NCBI RefSeq assembly: GCF_003367245.1
Contig: NZ_QRGR01000008.1
Span: 62,001-126,000, forward strand
Direction of reading: 5' to 3'
Length of the DNA: 64,000 bases
DNA from: Pontibacter diazotrophicus
GTDB taxonomy: Bacteria > Bacteroidota > Bacteroidia > Cytophagales > Hymenobacteraceae
Shown here: one piece after another, positions 25,393 to 34,549 of the stretch
Position numbering within the stretch: position 1 is the stretch's first letter
Layout: each line of letters starts with the position of its first letter
The notes under the pieces: generated by a model
The model's input: only the letters and a program-made list of their open reading frames with translations
What the model was told of the DNA's origin: nothing
Databases searched by the model: none
Program-made: the position numbers and the translations under genes

Positions 25393-26151
25393 TTATTTTT
25401 TTAGCGTGATGGTATAGGCGGCTAGCGCCTCAGCCTCCTGCGGCGTTAGCTGGTCTCCGAAACCAGGCATCAAACCGCGGCCATTCTCAATAACGTTAAT
25501 TCTGTCATTTAAGGTCAATTGACTTTGCGTTAAAAGAGCCGCACCTCCCAGGCCTTTCGCTCCGTCTTCGCCGTGGCAGGTGGCGCATACCTGTGTGTAA
25601 ATGGCTTTGGCATTCGCCAGTTGCGTCTCATTCATAGCATCAATAATCTCCTGCTGTGCAGCACCTGACTGGTTCGGGCCGGGAACACTGGTTTCCGTGG
25701 CATCTGTCTCCGGTGTTTCAGTAGTCGTATGGCTGATAGGTGCCACAGAAGGTTCATCCTTGCTCATGGTCAGGCTGTTTGTTTCAGCTACTCCGTAAAC
25801 GTACAGGAAGATGAACAGCGTCAGCACCGTTAGTACTTTGTTCTCCCGTTTAATGCCCACAATACCCAGAGGAATCGCTAACAGCACAAGTACAATTTTT
25901 ACAATGAGATAGGTAGGGATGCCGCCACTGTAGAGGAACAACAGGTAACCACCTGTTACCAGTATCAGGGTGCCCAGAATCATGTCCACTATCTTGGTCT
26001 TGCTTCTTACCTTGTCCAGGGTCTCGCGTTTGTTAAACAGCAGCAGAATGGCTTTCACAGCGAAAAAGAGCAGGAACAGAACAACAACCAATACGTGCGT
26101 ATGCAGAAATGCAACAGATGGCATAAAAGTGAATAAGGCTATTGGATGCAT
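25393..26151 (-). CDS. SirB-like membrane domain fused to cytochrome c
   Basis: 252 aa; a second ATG at codon 10 (MPSVAFLHTH) is equally likely. About four TM helices in residues 15-125 (LHTHVLVVVLFLLFFAVKAI and following) resemble the SirB family. A Thr/Pro-rich linker (about 130-160) leads to a c-type cytochrome domain with haem motif CATCH (about residue 190) and axial Met in GRGLMPGFGDQL. The haem domain must face the periplasm. Probably a membrane-anchored electron carrier. Co-transcribed with hflX. Confidence 0.82.
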   Translation of the reverse strand: MHPIALFTFMPSVAFLHTHVLVVVLFLLFFAVKAILLLFNKRETLDKVRSKTKIVDMILGTLILVTGGYLLFLYSGGIPTYLIVKIVLVLLAIPLGIVGIKRENKVLTVLTLFIFLYVYGVAETNSLTMSKDEPSVAPISHTTTETPETDATETSVPGPNQSGAAQQEIIDAMNETQLANAKAIYTQVCATCHGEDGAKGLGGAALLTQSQLTLNDRINVIENGRGLMPGFGDQLTPQEAEALAAYTITLKK

Positions 26152-26262
26152 GCAAGCGTATTTGCCGCAAATTACTTTAAATTTTCTGATGCTAAGCTAA
26201 AATGGCTAACTTACGGCTTTTTATACCTAAAGACCCCAATGCTGCCGAGCTGATTTGCCCCT

Positions 26263-27369
26263 ATGCGAATAGCCCTTGTCATTAACACCTCCTGGAACAT
26301 CTACAACTTCCGCAGGAGCCTTATAAAGGCACTGCTGGCGGAAGGGCACGAGGTGGTGGCTATTGCGCCGAAGGATGATTACTCGGAACGACTGATGGCG
26401 GCAGGCTGCCGTTTTGTGCCGGTGCAGATGGAGAAAGGAACCAACCCTTTCACAGACCTGATGCTGACCTGGCGCCTGTACCGGGCCTACCGGCAGGTAA
26501 AGCCGGACGTGGTGCTGCACTATACCATCAAACCCAACATTTACGGCGCCATCGCGGCACATTGGGCTGGTATACCCGCTATTAATAATGTGTCGGGCCT
26601 GGGCACTGTGTTTATCACCAAAGACTATATCTCCAGCATTGCGCTCCGCCTGTATAAACTCGCCTTTCGCTACCCGGCTAAAGTCTTCTTTCAGAATAAA
26701 GACGACCGCAAGCTGTTCCTGCGCAACAACCTCGTGCGTGCGGGTATAACCGATGTGCTGCCGGGCTCGGGTATCAACCTACAGGAGTTTGTGCCGGCGG
26801 CAGCGTTTAAGCGCAGCGAGCCGTTCGTTTTCCTGATGGTGGCGCGCGTGCTGTTTGATAAAGGAGTGGCTGAGTTTGTGCAGGCAAGCAAGCTGGTGCA
26901 GGAGCAGTACCCGGAGGTGAAGTGCCAGCTGTTAGGGCAGTTTGATGAACGGAGCAGGTCGGCGGTGAAGCAGCAGCAACTGGAGGAATGGCTGGCAACA
27001 GGGGTGATCGAATATTTAGGCACCACCGATGATGTAGCAGCTGTTGTAAGCAAGGCCGACTGCGTGGTGCTGCCGTCTTACCGCGAAGGAACGCCCCGTA
27101 CCCTGTTGGAAGCAGCTGCCATGGCCAAACCTCTTATCGCCACCAACGTACCGGGATGTCGGGAGGTGGTGCAGCAGGGCGTGAACGGTTACCTTTGCCG
27201 TGCGCGCAGTGCCGAGGACCTTGCTGAGAAAATGCTGCAGATGCTGCAACTGAAGGAGGAAGACCTGGAAAACATGGGCCAGGCCAGCCGCCAATTAGCC
27301 GTTTCCCGCTTCGACGATCGCTTTGTCATTCAGAAGTACCTGCACGCGATAGCGGAGGTGGTAAGGTAA
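26263..27369 (+). CDS. glycosyltransferase family 4 protein
   Basis: 368 aa, GT-B fold. The N-terminus MRIALVINTSWNIYNFRRSL and HYTIKPNIYGAIAA are typical of PglA-like GT4 enzymes that add a sugar to undecaprenyl-linked acceptors. The C-terminal nucleotide-sugar site includes VVLPSYREGTPRTLLEAAAM with the conserved E-x7-E pattern. No signal peptide; expected at the cytoplasmic side of the membrane. Followed by rfbC, which suggests a role in surface polysaccharide or glycan synthesis, but no larger cluster is present. Confidence 0.88.
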   Translation: MRIALVINTSWNIYNFRRSLIKALLAEGHEVVAIAPKDDYSERLMAAGCRFVPVQMEKGTNPFTDLMLTWRLYRAYRQVKPDVVLHYTIKPNIYGAIAAHWAGIPAINNVSGLGTVFITKDYISSIALRLYKLAFRYPAKVFFQNKDDRKLFLRNNLVRAGITDVLPGSGINLQEFVPAAAFKRSEPFVFLMVARVLFDKGVAEFVQASKLVQEQYPEVKCQLLGQFDERSRSAVKQQQLEEWLATGVIEYLGTTDDVAAVVSKADCVVLPSYREGTPRTLLEAAAMAKPLIATNVPGCREVVQQGVNGYLCRARSAEDLAEKMLQMLQLKEEDLENMGQASRQLAVSRFDDRFVIQKYLHAIAEVVR

Positions 27370-27469
27370 TTTTGAATAATTGAATAACTGAATTTTGAAT
27401 GAAATGAATAATAATTAAATGCCAAGCGATTTACATTCAGGTATTCAAAATTCAGTCATTCAAAATTAT
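27369..27469. repeat. AT-rich inverted repeat of GAAT/ATTC words
   Basis: Left arm (27369-27400, ATTTTGAATAATTGAATAAC start) and right arm (27435-27469) are near-complementary, both built from ACTGAATTTTGAAT-like words. It lies between the GT4 gene and rfbC and could fold into a long hairpin. No coding content. Confidence 0.6.
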
Positions 27470-27540
27470 ATCTCTCGCCGGAATACATATTACGGCATTT
27501 AACAAATTTTAAAAGCACAAACACAGAAGATACAAGAAAC

Positions 27541-28083
27541 ATGGAGCATAAAACTTTCCACATTGAGGGCCTGATAGAGTTCTTGCCGCGCGTTTTCAGG
27601 GATGACCGGGGATTTTTTTTAGAGACCTTCAGCATGAAGTGGTTTGAACCCTTTGGCCAGCAGCCTGATTTTGTGCAGGATAACCAATCCGTTTCATCGA
27701 AAGGAGTGCTCCGTGGGCTGCACTTCCAGAAGCCTCCTTATGCACAGGGCAAACTGGTGCGCGTAACTACAGGCAGGGCACTGGATGTGGCGGTCGATCT
27801 GCGCAAGGATTCCCCGACATTCGGCCAGCATGTAACGTGCCTGCTGGATGCGGAGCAGCATAACGTGTTCTATGTACCGGAAGGCTTTGCTCATGGCTTC
27901 GTAGCGCTGGAAGACAATACCACTTTCCTGTATAAGTGCACTAACTTTTATAACCAGCCCTCCGAAGGTGGTATTCTCTGGAATGATCCTGCCCTGGGCA
28001 TAGATTGGGGTATCAATGACCCGCTGGTGTCTCCGAAGGATGAAGTGCTGCCGCTGCTAAAGAATTTCGATTCGCCGTTTTAG
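27541..28083 (+). CDS. rfbC: dTDP-4-dehydrorhamnose 3,5-epimerase
   Basis: 180 aa, standard length. The RmlC cupin is clear: FRDDRGFFLETF, catalytic His in GVLRGLHFQ, ALDVAVDLRKDSPTFG, and YVPEGFAHGFVAL. It converts dTDP-4-keto-6-deoxyglucose to the rhamnose precursor in the cytoplasm. The other rml genes are not adjacent. Separated from the GT4 gene by 171 bp containing an inverted repeat. Confidence 0.95.
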   Translation: MEHKTFHIEGLIEFLPRVFRDDRGFFLETFSMKWFEPFGQQPDFVQDNQSVSSKGVLRGLHFQKPPYAQGKLVRVTTGRALDVAVDLRKDSPTFGQHVTCLLDAEQHNVFYVPEGFAHGFVALEDNTTFLYKCTNFYNQPSEGGILWNDPALGIDWGINDPLVSPKDEVLPLLKNFDSPF

Positions 28084-28120
28084 GGTAGAGGGGAAGGAGA
28101 TAGGATAAAAAGTGATTATT

Positions 28121-28166
28121 AAAAAGTAAAGGGCCTGAGTATGCGCACTCAGGCTCTTTGCTTTTT
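28121..28166. terminator. bidirectional terminator after rfbC
   Basis: A 19-bp stem with one or two G-T pairs (28121-28139 with 28148-28166; core GGGCCTGAG/CTCAGGCTC), 8-nt loop, A-rich left and T-rich right ends. Located between convergent rfbC and murF. Confidence 0.8.
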
Positions 28167-28263
28167 AGTATGTTCAATACGCCATTATTGCGTTTTTTGG
28201 ACTCTTGCACATCCATTCAAGATAGGATGACAAATTCATTTTTGTTTTCCTCAATTTCCAAAT

Positions 28264-29550
28264 TTACAACACCTCCAGCAGTGTTTCCAGTCCCATGCCG
28301 CGGGAGCCTTTCACCAGCACATAACTTTCAGAAACGGGGTGATCCTTCAGCCATTCCTGTAACTCGGGCTTCGTCTCGAAGTGCAGGAAATCCGCTTTTA
28401 CTTCTGCCGCATACTTCATGTCTTTGCCGCAGAGCAGCACCGTGTCGAAGGGCTGTTCGGCTACGGCTTCACCCAGGGCGCGATGTTCGGCAGCGCTCTC
28501 AGTGCCCATTTCAAACATATCGCCTAAAATTACCACTTTGTGAGGCGCATTCATGCTCCCGAAATTACGCACGGCAGCAGCCATGGAAGTAGGGTTGGCA
28601 TTGTAAGCATCCAGAATGATCGTGTTGCTGCCTTTTTGCAGTACCTGTGAGCGGTTGTTCACCGGGCTGTAGGCAGCGATGGCTTCGTTGGCCTGCTGCA
28701 ACGGCACACCAAAAAATTTGCCGATACAGGCTGCTGCTGCCATGTTTTCATAGTTGTAGCTGCCTACCAACTGCGTCTGTACCTGGTTGCCTTCCTCGTC
28801 GCGGTACACCACGTAAGGCGAGGCCTCCAGCAGCTCACTGTGGTAATAGTCGCCGGGGGCGGGATAGGTGATCTTGTTTTCGATGCGGCGGCTCATGCGC
28901 ATCAGGAGCTCGTTACCTGTGTTCACAAACACAGTTCCGCCAGAGTTAAACAGGTGCACATACAGTTCACTCTTACCGCGCGCCACGCCCTCCAGACTTC
29001 CGAAGCCTTCCAAATGTGCCTTGCCAATGTTGGTAATCAATCCATGTGTTGGCAGTGCAATGCTGCTAAGCAGCGCAATTTCCCCAATGTGGTTGGCGCC
29101 CATTTCTATAATCGCCATTTCATGCTCCGGCTTTATGCGCAGCAGCGTGAGCGGCACCCCGATGTGGTTGTTCAGGTTACCCTGCGTGTAGAGGGTGTTA
29201 AACTTTTGACTCAGCACAGCATAAATGAGTTCTTTGGAGGTAGTTTTGCCATTAGATCCCGTAATGCCGATAACAGGAATGCTCAGTTGCCGGCGATGGT
29301 GACGCGCCAGATCCTGCAGCGTTTGCAGCGTGTCTTCCACCACAAACACATTGTCTGCCGCCATGGCCGGGTCGTCTACCACCGCATACTTCGCGCCTTT
29401 CTCCAGGGCTGGCAAGGCGAATTTGGCACCTTTAAAATTGGGCCCGTTCAGGGCAAAGAATAGACTCTGGTCTTGCTCCGCGCGTGAATCTGTGCTCACG
29501 TGGCGGCACTCCAGGTACTTTTGGTATAGAAAGGCAATGTTGTTCTGCAT
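28264..29550 (-). CDS. murF: UDP-N-acetylmuramoyl-tripeptide--D-alanyl-D-alanine ligase
   Basis: 428 aa. Mur ligase order is intact: an N-terminal UDP-binding domain (STDSRAEQDQSLFFALNG), the ATP-binding P-loop GITGSNGKTTSKELIYAVL, the central IIEMGANHIGEI, and the C-terminal domain with LDAYNANPTSM. It adds D-Ala-D-Ala to the UDP-MurNAc-tripeptide in the cytoplasm. It stands alone, not in a dcw cluster, which is common for murF in Bacteroidota. Confidence 0.95.
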   Translation of the reverse strand: MQNNIAFLYQKYLECRHVSTDSRAEQDQSLFFALNGPNFKGAKFALPALEKGAKYAVVDDPAMAADNVFVVEDTLQTLQDLARHHRRQLSIPVIGITGSNGKTTSKELIYAVLSQKFNTLYTQGNLNNHIGVPLTLLRIKPEHEMAIIEMGANHIGEIALLSSIALPTHGLITNIGKAHLEGFGSLEGVARGKSELYVHLFNSGGTVFVNTGNELLMRMSRRIENKITYPAPGDYYHSELLEASPYVVYRDEEGNQVQTQLVGSYNYENMAAAACIGKFFGVPLQQANEAIAAYSPVNNRSQVLQKGSNTIILDAYNANPTSMAAAVRNFGSMNAPHKVVILGDMFEMGTESAAEHRALGEAVAEQPFDTVLLCGKDMKYAAEVKADFLHFETKPELQEWLKDHPVSESYVLVKGSRGMGLETLLEVL

Positions 29551-29722
29551 GAAATGCGTAATTTTAACTTACAATGATGCTGAAAGGGCTGTTATTTTCG
29601 TTAAGCAGGCAGCGCCCTTTACCTGTGGCAATATACATTCAAAACCTTAAAAGCGATAGCACCCACAGGTGCCGGTAGCTAAATAAAACGGCCCTGGCAT
29701 ATAGGCAGCCTCTTTCCCAGAC

Positions 29723-31954
29723 ATGAAGAAGTACTTTTCTCTTATTCTGATTGCATTTTGCTCCGTGGCAGCTGTCATGGCCCAGCAACAGGAGCCTGTG
29801 GCTTTCCGGTTCCGCCACGACGTGCCTGTTGCGACGCAGGCAGGGCAACTGGCTGCCCCCTGGAGCGGAGGCCTCAATACACCCCAATTCTCCACCATCG
29901 ACCTGAACCAGGATGGGCAGGATGACCTTTTTGTCTTCGACAGGCAGCTGAAAAAGGTCTACACCTGGCTGGCGGTGCAGCAAAACGGGGAGTGGCAGTA
30001 CCAGTATGCGCCAGCGTATGAGGCGTTTTTCCCTGCGGACCTGGAATACTGGGTATTGCTGCGTGACTACAACTGCGATGGCCTGAAAGATATTTTTACG
30101 AGCAGCCCGCTGGGGATACGGGTTTTTAAACAGGAACCACCAACAGGGGGCCAGCTGAAATTTACTCTAGCGGGAGAAGCCCTTTTCTATCGGGATAACA
30201 GGGTGAACATGCAGATGAAGAGCACTGATATCCCGGCCATTGTAGACATTGACAATGACGGTGATCTGGATGTGCTTCTTGCAGAGTTTTCCAGGGGATA
30301 TACCCTGGAGCTATACCAGAACATGCAGGCAGAGCAGGGGCTGGCCTGCGGCACCCTGACGTATGAGCAGCAAACAAACTGGTGGGGCGGCATTACAGAG
30401 TGCGATGGCTGCAACAGCTACCTTTTCGGGGCCCACTGCCGGGTGGCTGCGCCGCAACACTCAGGACACGACGGCTCCTCTTTGCTGCTCCTGGACATGG
30501 ATGCCGATGGCGATAAAGAATTAGTGATGGGTGGTGTGATGTGTGATAACCTGGTGCTGATGGAGAACGAAGGCTCGGCCGCAGATGCTCTGATGACAGG
30601 CTTTACACCTGCTTTCCCGGCTGCAAAGCCCGCTTCTTTTCCTATTTTTCCGGCTGCTTACTACGAAGATGTTACCTTCGACGGAGTGCCGGATATGCTG
30701 GTGGCACCGCAGGCAACAGATGAGCTAATGGATATTAATTTTGAGACTTCTAGCTGGCTTTACCGTAACCAGGGTGCTGCCAATCAGCCCGACTTTACAT
30801 TTGTGCAGGATGATTTTTTGCAGGGGCAGATGATTGATGTGGGTGAAGGAGCTTTCCCTGCCTTTGCGGACATGGATGCAGATGGTGACCTGGACATGTT
30901 GGTAGGGAATTCTACCGCATATCGTAACGGCCACTACAGTGCCGCGCTTCACTTCTACCGAAATACAGGCACAGCTACAGCGCCAGCTTTTGAGCTGGTG
31001 ACAAATGATTACCTCGACTTGCAAAGCCAACAAATCTTCAACATCAAACCTGCTTTTGCCGACATGAACGGTGATGGAGCAGCAGATCTCGTGCTGACGT
31101 TCAGAGGGCCGCAGGCAAATTCACCCCGCATCGCATTCATTCCGAATAAAGCCCCACGAGGGCAGGCTGCGCTGTATAGCTTTGCTGATCTGCAGGCAGT
31201 GCAGGCTGTACCGGGTAGTGCTTCTCCTGCTTTTGCAGATGTGGACAAAGATGGCGACCTGGATCTACTTTTAGGCAAGAGCGATGGTAGCCTGAGTTTT
31301 TACCTTAACACCGGAAATGCGGCTTCGCCGGTTTATGCTTCGGAGCAAAAGAACTTTGCTGGTATAGCGGCAGACTTCTCGCGCCGGTTCCTGTATCCTG
31401 CCATAGCCGATGTAGATGGCGATGGTACCCAGGACCTGCTCACAACAGATGAAAGCGGAGAACTGCGCGTGTACCGGAACCTTGCGTTAGCATTACAGGG
31501 AAATACTTTGACCGCAGAAACAGAACTGCTGGAGAACGACCTGCTGGAAGGCGCCCAGGCAACGCGTCTCGGTAAAGGCCTGAGTATAACGGCGGCACCT
31601 TTAGGCGGAGAGAATAAATTGTACCTCACCATCGGCACACAAGGTGGTGGGCTTTACCTGCTGGAGCAATCTGCAGGCAATTCTGTAGAACCTACGGCTC
31701 CTGAAGCAGGCTTGCAGGTAGCAGTATATCCCAACCCTACCGACAGAAGCACCAGAGAAACTGTAAGGGCACAGGCCTCTGAGCCCGTAACGGTGCAGGT
31801 GTATGATGCCATTGGAAAGCTCCTGTATCGCAGCCGTGGTAGCTATAGCGTCAATCATGTGTTGCCGCTGCAAAACCTGAAGTCAGGGCTCTACATTATC
31901 CGGGCCACCTCCGAAAGCGGGAAACGCACATCGTCAAAATTTGTGGTAAGGTAA
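29723..31954 (+). CDS. T9SS-exported FG-GAP/VCBS repeat protein
   Basis: 743 aa. Signal peptide 1 to about 20 (VAAVMAQ). Several FG-GAP/VCBS calcium-binding repeats follow, each with a D-x-D/N-x-D-G-x-x-D loop: DLNQDGQDDLFV, DIDNDGDLDVLL, DMDADGDKELVM, DMDADGDLDMLVG, DVDKDGDLDLLLG, DVDGDGTQDLLT. These form a beta-propeller, typical of surface adhesins. Residues about 670-743 are a T9SS CTD (VAVYPNPTDRS...GLYIIRATSESGKRTSSKFVVR). Its stop codon overlaps the start of the next gene by one base. Binding partner unknown. Confidence 0.88.
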   Translation: MKKYFSLILIAFCSVAAVMAQQQEPVAFRFRHDVPVATQAGQLAAPWSGGLNTPQFSTIDLNQDGQDDLFVFDRQLKKVYTWLAVQQNGEWQYQYAPAYEAFFPADLEYWVLLRDYNCDGLKDIFTSSPLGIRVFKQEPPTGGQLKFTLAGEALFYRDNRVNMQMKSTDIPAIVDIDNDGDLDVLLAEFSRGYTLELYQNMQAEQGLACGTLTYEQQTNWWGGITECDGCNSYLFGAHCRVAAPQHSGHDGSSLLLLDMDADGDKELVMGGVMCDNLVLMENEGSAADALMTGFTPAFPAAKPASFPIFPAAYYEDVTFDGVPDMLVAPQATDELMDINFETSSWLYRNQGAANQPDFTFVQDDFLQGQMIDVGEGAFPAFADMDADGDLDMLVGNSTAYRNGHYSAALHFYRNTGTATAPAFELVTNDYLDLQSQQIFNIKPAFADMNGDGAADLVLTFRGPQANSPRIAFIPNKAPRGQAALYSFADLQAVQAVPGSASPAFADVDKDGDLDLLLGKSDGSLSFYLNTGNAASPVYASEQKNFAGIAADFSRRFLYPAIADVDGDGTQDLLTTDESGELRVYRNLALALQGNTLTAETELLENDLLEGAQATRLGKGLSITAAPLGGENKLYLTIGTQGGGLYLLEQSAGNSVEPTAPEAGLQVAVYPNPTDRSTRETVRAQASEPVTVQVYDAIGKLLYRSRGSYSVNHVLPLQNLKSGLYIIRATSESGKRTSSKFVVR

Positions 31955-32343
31955 TGCAGGCTTTCCTTTACATAGAGCTAACAACTCATATCACCTACCG
32001 TAAACCGCTGCCCGAACAGGTAAAGCAACAGCTCCCGGAGGTGGCGGTGCTGGACATAGATGCGGAATCAGATGAACTCATACAGCACTATGCCCTGCGC
32101 CTGCTCCGAGAAAGTGATCAAGCGGTGGTGTGCATTAAAGCCGATGCAACTGCGCCTGGCCTGGGTAAGGCTATGGCACTACTGGAAGAGCTGTTTGAGG
32201 AAAAGGCAGGTAGGCTTGTGTTGCTGCTGGGGGAGCATTCCCGCCTACAGCGTATGTTCCAGGCTCGCCCGCATGTACAGCTCAGGCAGGTGGGGGAGGA
32301 GGAAGTTTTAGAGGAAGTAAAGCGGTTTTTAGGAGAATTCTAA
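31954..32343 (+). CDS. conserved-looking small protein of unknown function
   Basis: 129 aa, no signal peptide and no TM helix. Its ATG shares the last A of the upstream TAA stop, so translation is probably coupled to the T9SS protein. The sequence alternates strands and helices (VAVLDIDAESDELIQHYALR, AVVCIKADAT, RLVLLLGEHSRLQRM, VEEV-like C-term), suggesting a small alpha/beta fold, but I do not recognise a family. A cytoplasmic partner for a secreted protein is an odd pairing. Confidence 0.6.
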   Translation: MQAFLYIELTTHITYRKPLPEQVKQQLPEVAVLDIDAESDELIQHYALRLLRESDQAVVCIKADATAPGLGKAMALLEELFEEKAGRLVLLLGEHSRLQRMFQARPHVQLRQVGEEEVLEEVKRFLGEF

Positions 32344-32379
32344 CAGAAGTTTTGGTTGAGATTCTGCTATAGCAGTAAA

Positions 32380-32415
32380 CTCCCCTCCTTGGACAAGGAG
32401 GGGCAGGGGTGGTTT
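32380..32415. repeat. palindromic CCCCTCCTT/AAGGAGGGG repeat
   Basis: CCCCTCCTT (32382-32390) and AAGGAGGGG (32395-32403) enclose GGAC, followed by CAGGGGTGGTTT. This word pattern recurs in Bacteroidota intergenic regions and is related to the core of the element at 49029-49188. It lies between convergent genes and could also act as a weak terminator. Confidence 0.6.
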
Positions 32416-32478
32416 GACCCGGTACAACAGAAAAAGAGAAGGCACTATGGCATTGGCTTAATGTGCTGTGGTATTCAA

Positions 32479-33252
32479 TCAACCCAAATGAAATGTATCC
32501 GCATCCAGATGCGCTGGAAAGGCTTCTCTGAAATCGTTTAGCTCCTGCTTGCTCAACGTCAGGGAATGTATACCTTCTATCTGGCTTCTCTGCAACAGGT
32601 GATGCCCTTTGGGGTGAATGATGGCGGAGTCGCCGGAGTAGGGGTGGTTGTTGCCGTCGGTGCCCACGCGGTTCACACCGGCCACATAAGCCACGTTTTC
32701 GATGGCGCGTGCCTGCAGCAACGTGCGCCAGGCAAGGCTGCGGGCCTGGGGCCAGTTGGCCACATACAGCAGCAGGTCATAGCTATTGCTGACGTTTCGG
32801 CTCCATACCGGGAAGCGCAGATCGTAACACACCAGCGGACAGATGTTCCACCCCTTCAGTTCTACTACTATTTTTTCTCCGCCTGTGGAATATGTGTGAT
32901 GCTCCTTCGCCATCCGGAAGAGATGTTTCTTATTATATTGCTCATAGGAGCCATCGGGCCGTACCCAATACAGGCGGTTGTAGTAGTGCCCGTTTTCCTT
33001 CACCATCACGCTGCCTGTTAGCACCGCCTGGTGTTTTTGCGCCTCCTGCTGCATCCACAGCAAAGTAGGGCCTGCAGCCTCTTCAGCCAATGCCTCCGCC
33101 TCCATGCTAAACCCGGTTGTGAACATCTCGGGCAGTATGATCAGGTCGGTTTGAGGGGCAGCGGCAGCTAGCTTCTCCGAGAACATGGTGCGGTTTTTCT
33201 CCGCATCCTGCCAGTGCAGCGCTGTCTGAACGATGGTGATGCGTAGGTCCAT
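32479..33252 (-). CDS. yafV: omega-amidase / nitrilase-superfamily amidohydrolase (YafV-like)
   Basis: 257 aa. The nitrilase catalytic triad is visible: Glu in LIILPEMFTTGFS, Lys in QYNKKHLFRM, Cys in CPLVCYDLRFPVW. RNVSNSYDLLLYVANWPQARS matches YafV/omega-amidase proteins, which hydrolyse alpha-ketoglutaramate and related omega-amides. It lies 93 bp downstream of the aminotransferase gene on the same strand; together they can run a glutamine transaminase/omega-amidase route that regenerates methionine from its 2-oxo acid. Cytoplasmic. Confidence 0.88.
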   Translation of the reverse strand: MDLRITIVQTALHWQDAEKNRTMFSEKLAAAAPQTDLIILPEMFTTGFSMEAEALAEEAAGPTLLWMQQEAQKHQAVLTGSVMVKENGHYYNRLYWVRPDGSYEQYNKKHLFRMAKEHHTYSTGGEKIVVELKGWNICPLVCYDLRFPVWSRNVSNSYDLLLYVANWPQARSLAWRTLLQARAIENVAYVAGVNRVGTDGNNHPYSGDSAIIHPKGHHLLQRSQIEGIHSLTLSKQELNDFREAFPAHLDADTFHLG

Positions 33253-33345
33253 TTTTTATCGTTATTTGTTGATTGTTGTTCGAAGGTGAGCAAGTGGCGG
33301 GCTACAGCTCTGTGCTGCGCACGTGCATCTTACATCATTATAAAT

Positions 33346-34494
33346 TTACAGCTGCACCAGCTTTGCAGCGGCGGCTTGTAAGGTATCCTCGCTTTTGGCG
33401 AAGCAGAAGCGGAGGTACTTGTGGTCGGTTTTGTCGTGGTAGAAAGCCGAGACGGGTATGGCGGCAACACCGGCCTCTCTGGTGAGGCGCTTCGCGAAAT
33501 CCAGGTCATACTCGTCTGAGATTTTATCATACTTTGCCAGCTGAAAGTAAGTGCCTGCAGAAGGCACTATTTCAAAACGGGAGCCTTTTAGCTGCTCATT
33601 AAAGAAGTCGCGCTTGCCCTGGTAAAAATCCGGCAGGTTACGGTAATGCGTTTCCTCTTCCATAAAATCTGCAAGGGCCATCTGAAGCGGCGTTGGTGTG
33701 CAGAACGTTATGAACTGGTGCATTTTGCGCAGCTCAGCGGTGAGTACGGCAGGAGCCACAGCGTAGCCTACCTTCCAGCCGGTAGTATGGTATGTTTTCC
33801 CGAAAGAGGAGATAACGAAGCTGCGCTTGCGCAATTGCGGGTGCTGGAGTACACTGTAATGCTGCTGTCCGTCGAACACCATGTGCTCATACACTTCGTC
33901 GCTGATCACCAGAATATCGGTGCCCTCTATCAGGTTCGCCAGTGTGTCCATGTCCTGCTTCGACATCACGGCCCCGGTGGGGTTATGCGGTGTGTTCAGG
34001 ATGATGAGACTTGTGCGGGAGGAGATGCGGCGTTTTACCTGGTCCCAGTCTATATGAAAATCAGGGAGTGCCAGCGACACAAAAATGGGAACTCCTCCAC
34101 ACAGCCGGATAACCGGAACATACGCATCATAGCACGGCTCCAGTATTACCACTTCATCACCAGATTTTACCACAGCCGTAATGGCTGCATTTAAAGCTTC
34201 TGTGGCACCAGAGGTCACTGTTACTTCTGTGTCAGGATCGGGACGGTAACCGTATACTTTCTCTGTTTTAGTGCTGATGTTTTCGCGCAAACCCGGTACG
34301 CCCGCCATTGGCGCGTATTGATTGAAGCCTTCGCGCATATACTTGCTCACAAGGTCTATCAGCGGCTCAGGACAGTTAAAATCCGGAAAGCCCTGCGACA
34401 GGTTAATCGCCTGTTGCTCGTTGGCCAGCGCCGACATGACAGTAAAAATACTCGTGCCTATGTCGGGTAGTTTGCTGGAGGGATAGTTGATCAT
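33346..34494 (-). CDS. ybdL: methionine/glutamine-type aminotransferase (YbdL/KAT-like)
   Basis: 382 aa, fold type I PLP enzyme. Motifs: NLSQGFPDFNCPEPL near the N-terminus, GATEALNAAI, NTPHNPTGAVMS, ISDEVYEHMVFDG, and the PLP-binding Lys in SSFGKTYHTTGWKVGY. Closest to the YbdL/kynurenine aminotransferase group that uses methionine, glutamine and aromatic amino acids. It is transcribed upstream of the omega-amidase gene, which supports glutamine as amino donor in methionine salvage. An UDG gene precedes it on the same strand. Confidence 0.9.
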   Translation of the reverse strand: MINYPSSKLPDIGTSIFTVMSALANEQQAINLSQGFPDFNCPEPLIDLVSKYMREGFNQYAPMAGVPGLRENISTKTEKVYGYRPDPDTEVTVTSGATEALNAAITAVVKSGDEVVILEPCYDAYVPVIRLCGGVPIFVSLALPDFHIDWDQVKRRISSRTSLIILNTPHNPTGAVMSKQDMDTLANLIEGTDILVISDEVYEHMVFDGQQHYSVLQHPQLRKRSFVISSFGKTYHTTGWKVGYAVAPAVLTAELRKMHQFITFCTPTPLQMALADFMEEETHYRNLPDFYQGKRDFFNEQLKGSRFEIVPSAGTYFQLAKYDKISDEYDLDFAKRLTREAGVAAIPVSAFYHDKTDHKYLRFCFAKSEDTLQAAAAKLVQL

Positions 34495-34549
34495 AGGGTG
34501 GTGAATCGCTTGTTCAGGGAGTAGATATGTTGCAACGAAAATACAGGCT

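Noticed and set aside
32380..32415. Simple terminator
   Set aside because: The hairpin is GC-rich but lacks a T-run, and its word pattern recurs elsewhere, so a dispersed repeat fits better.
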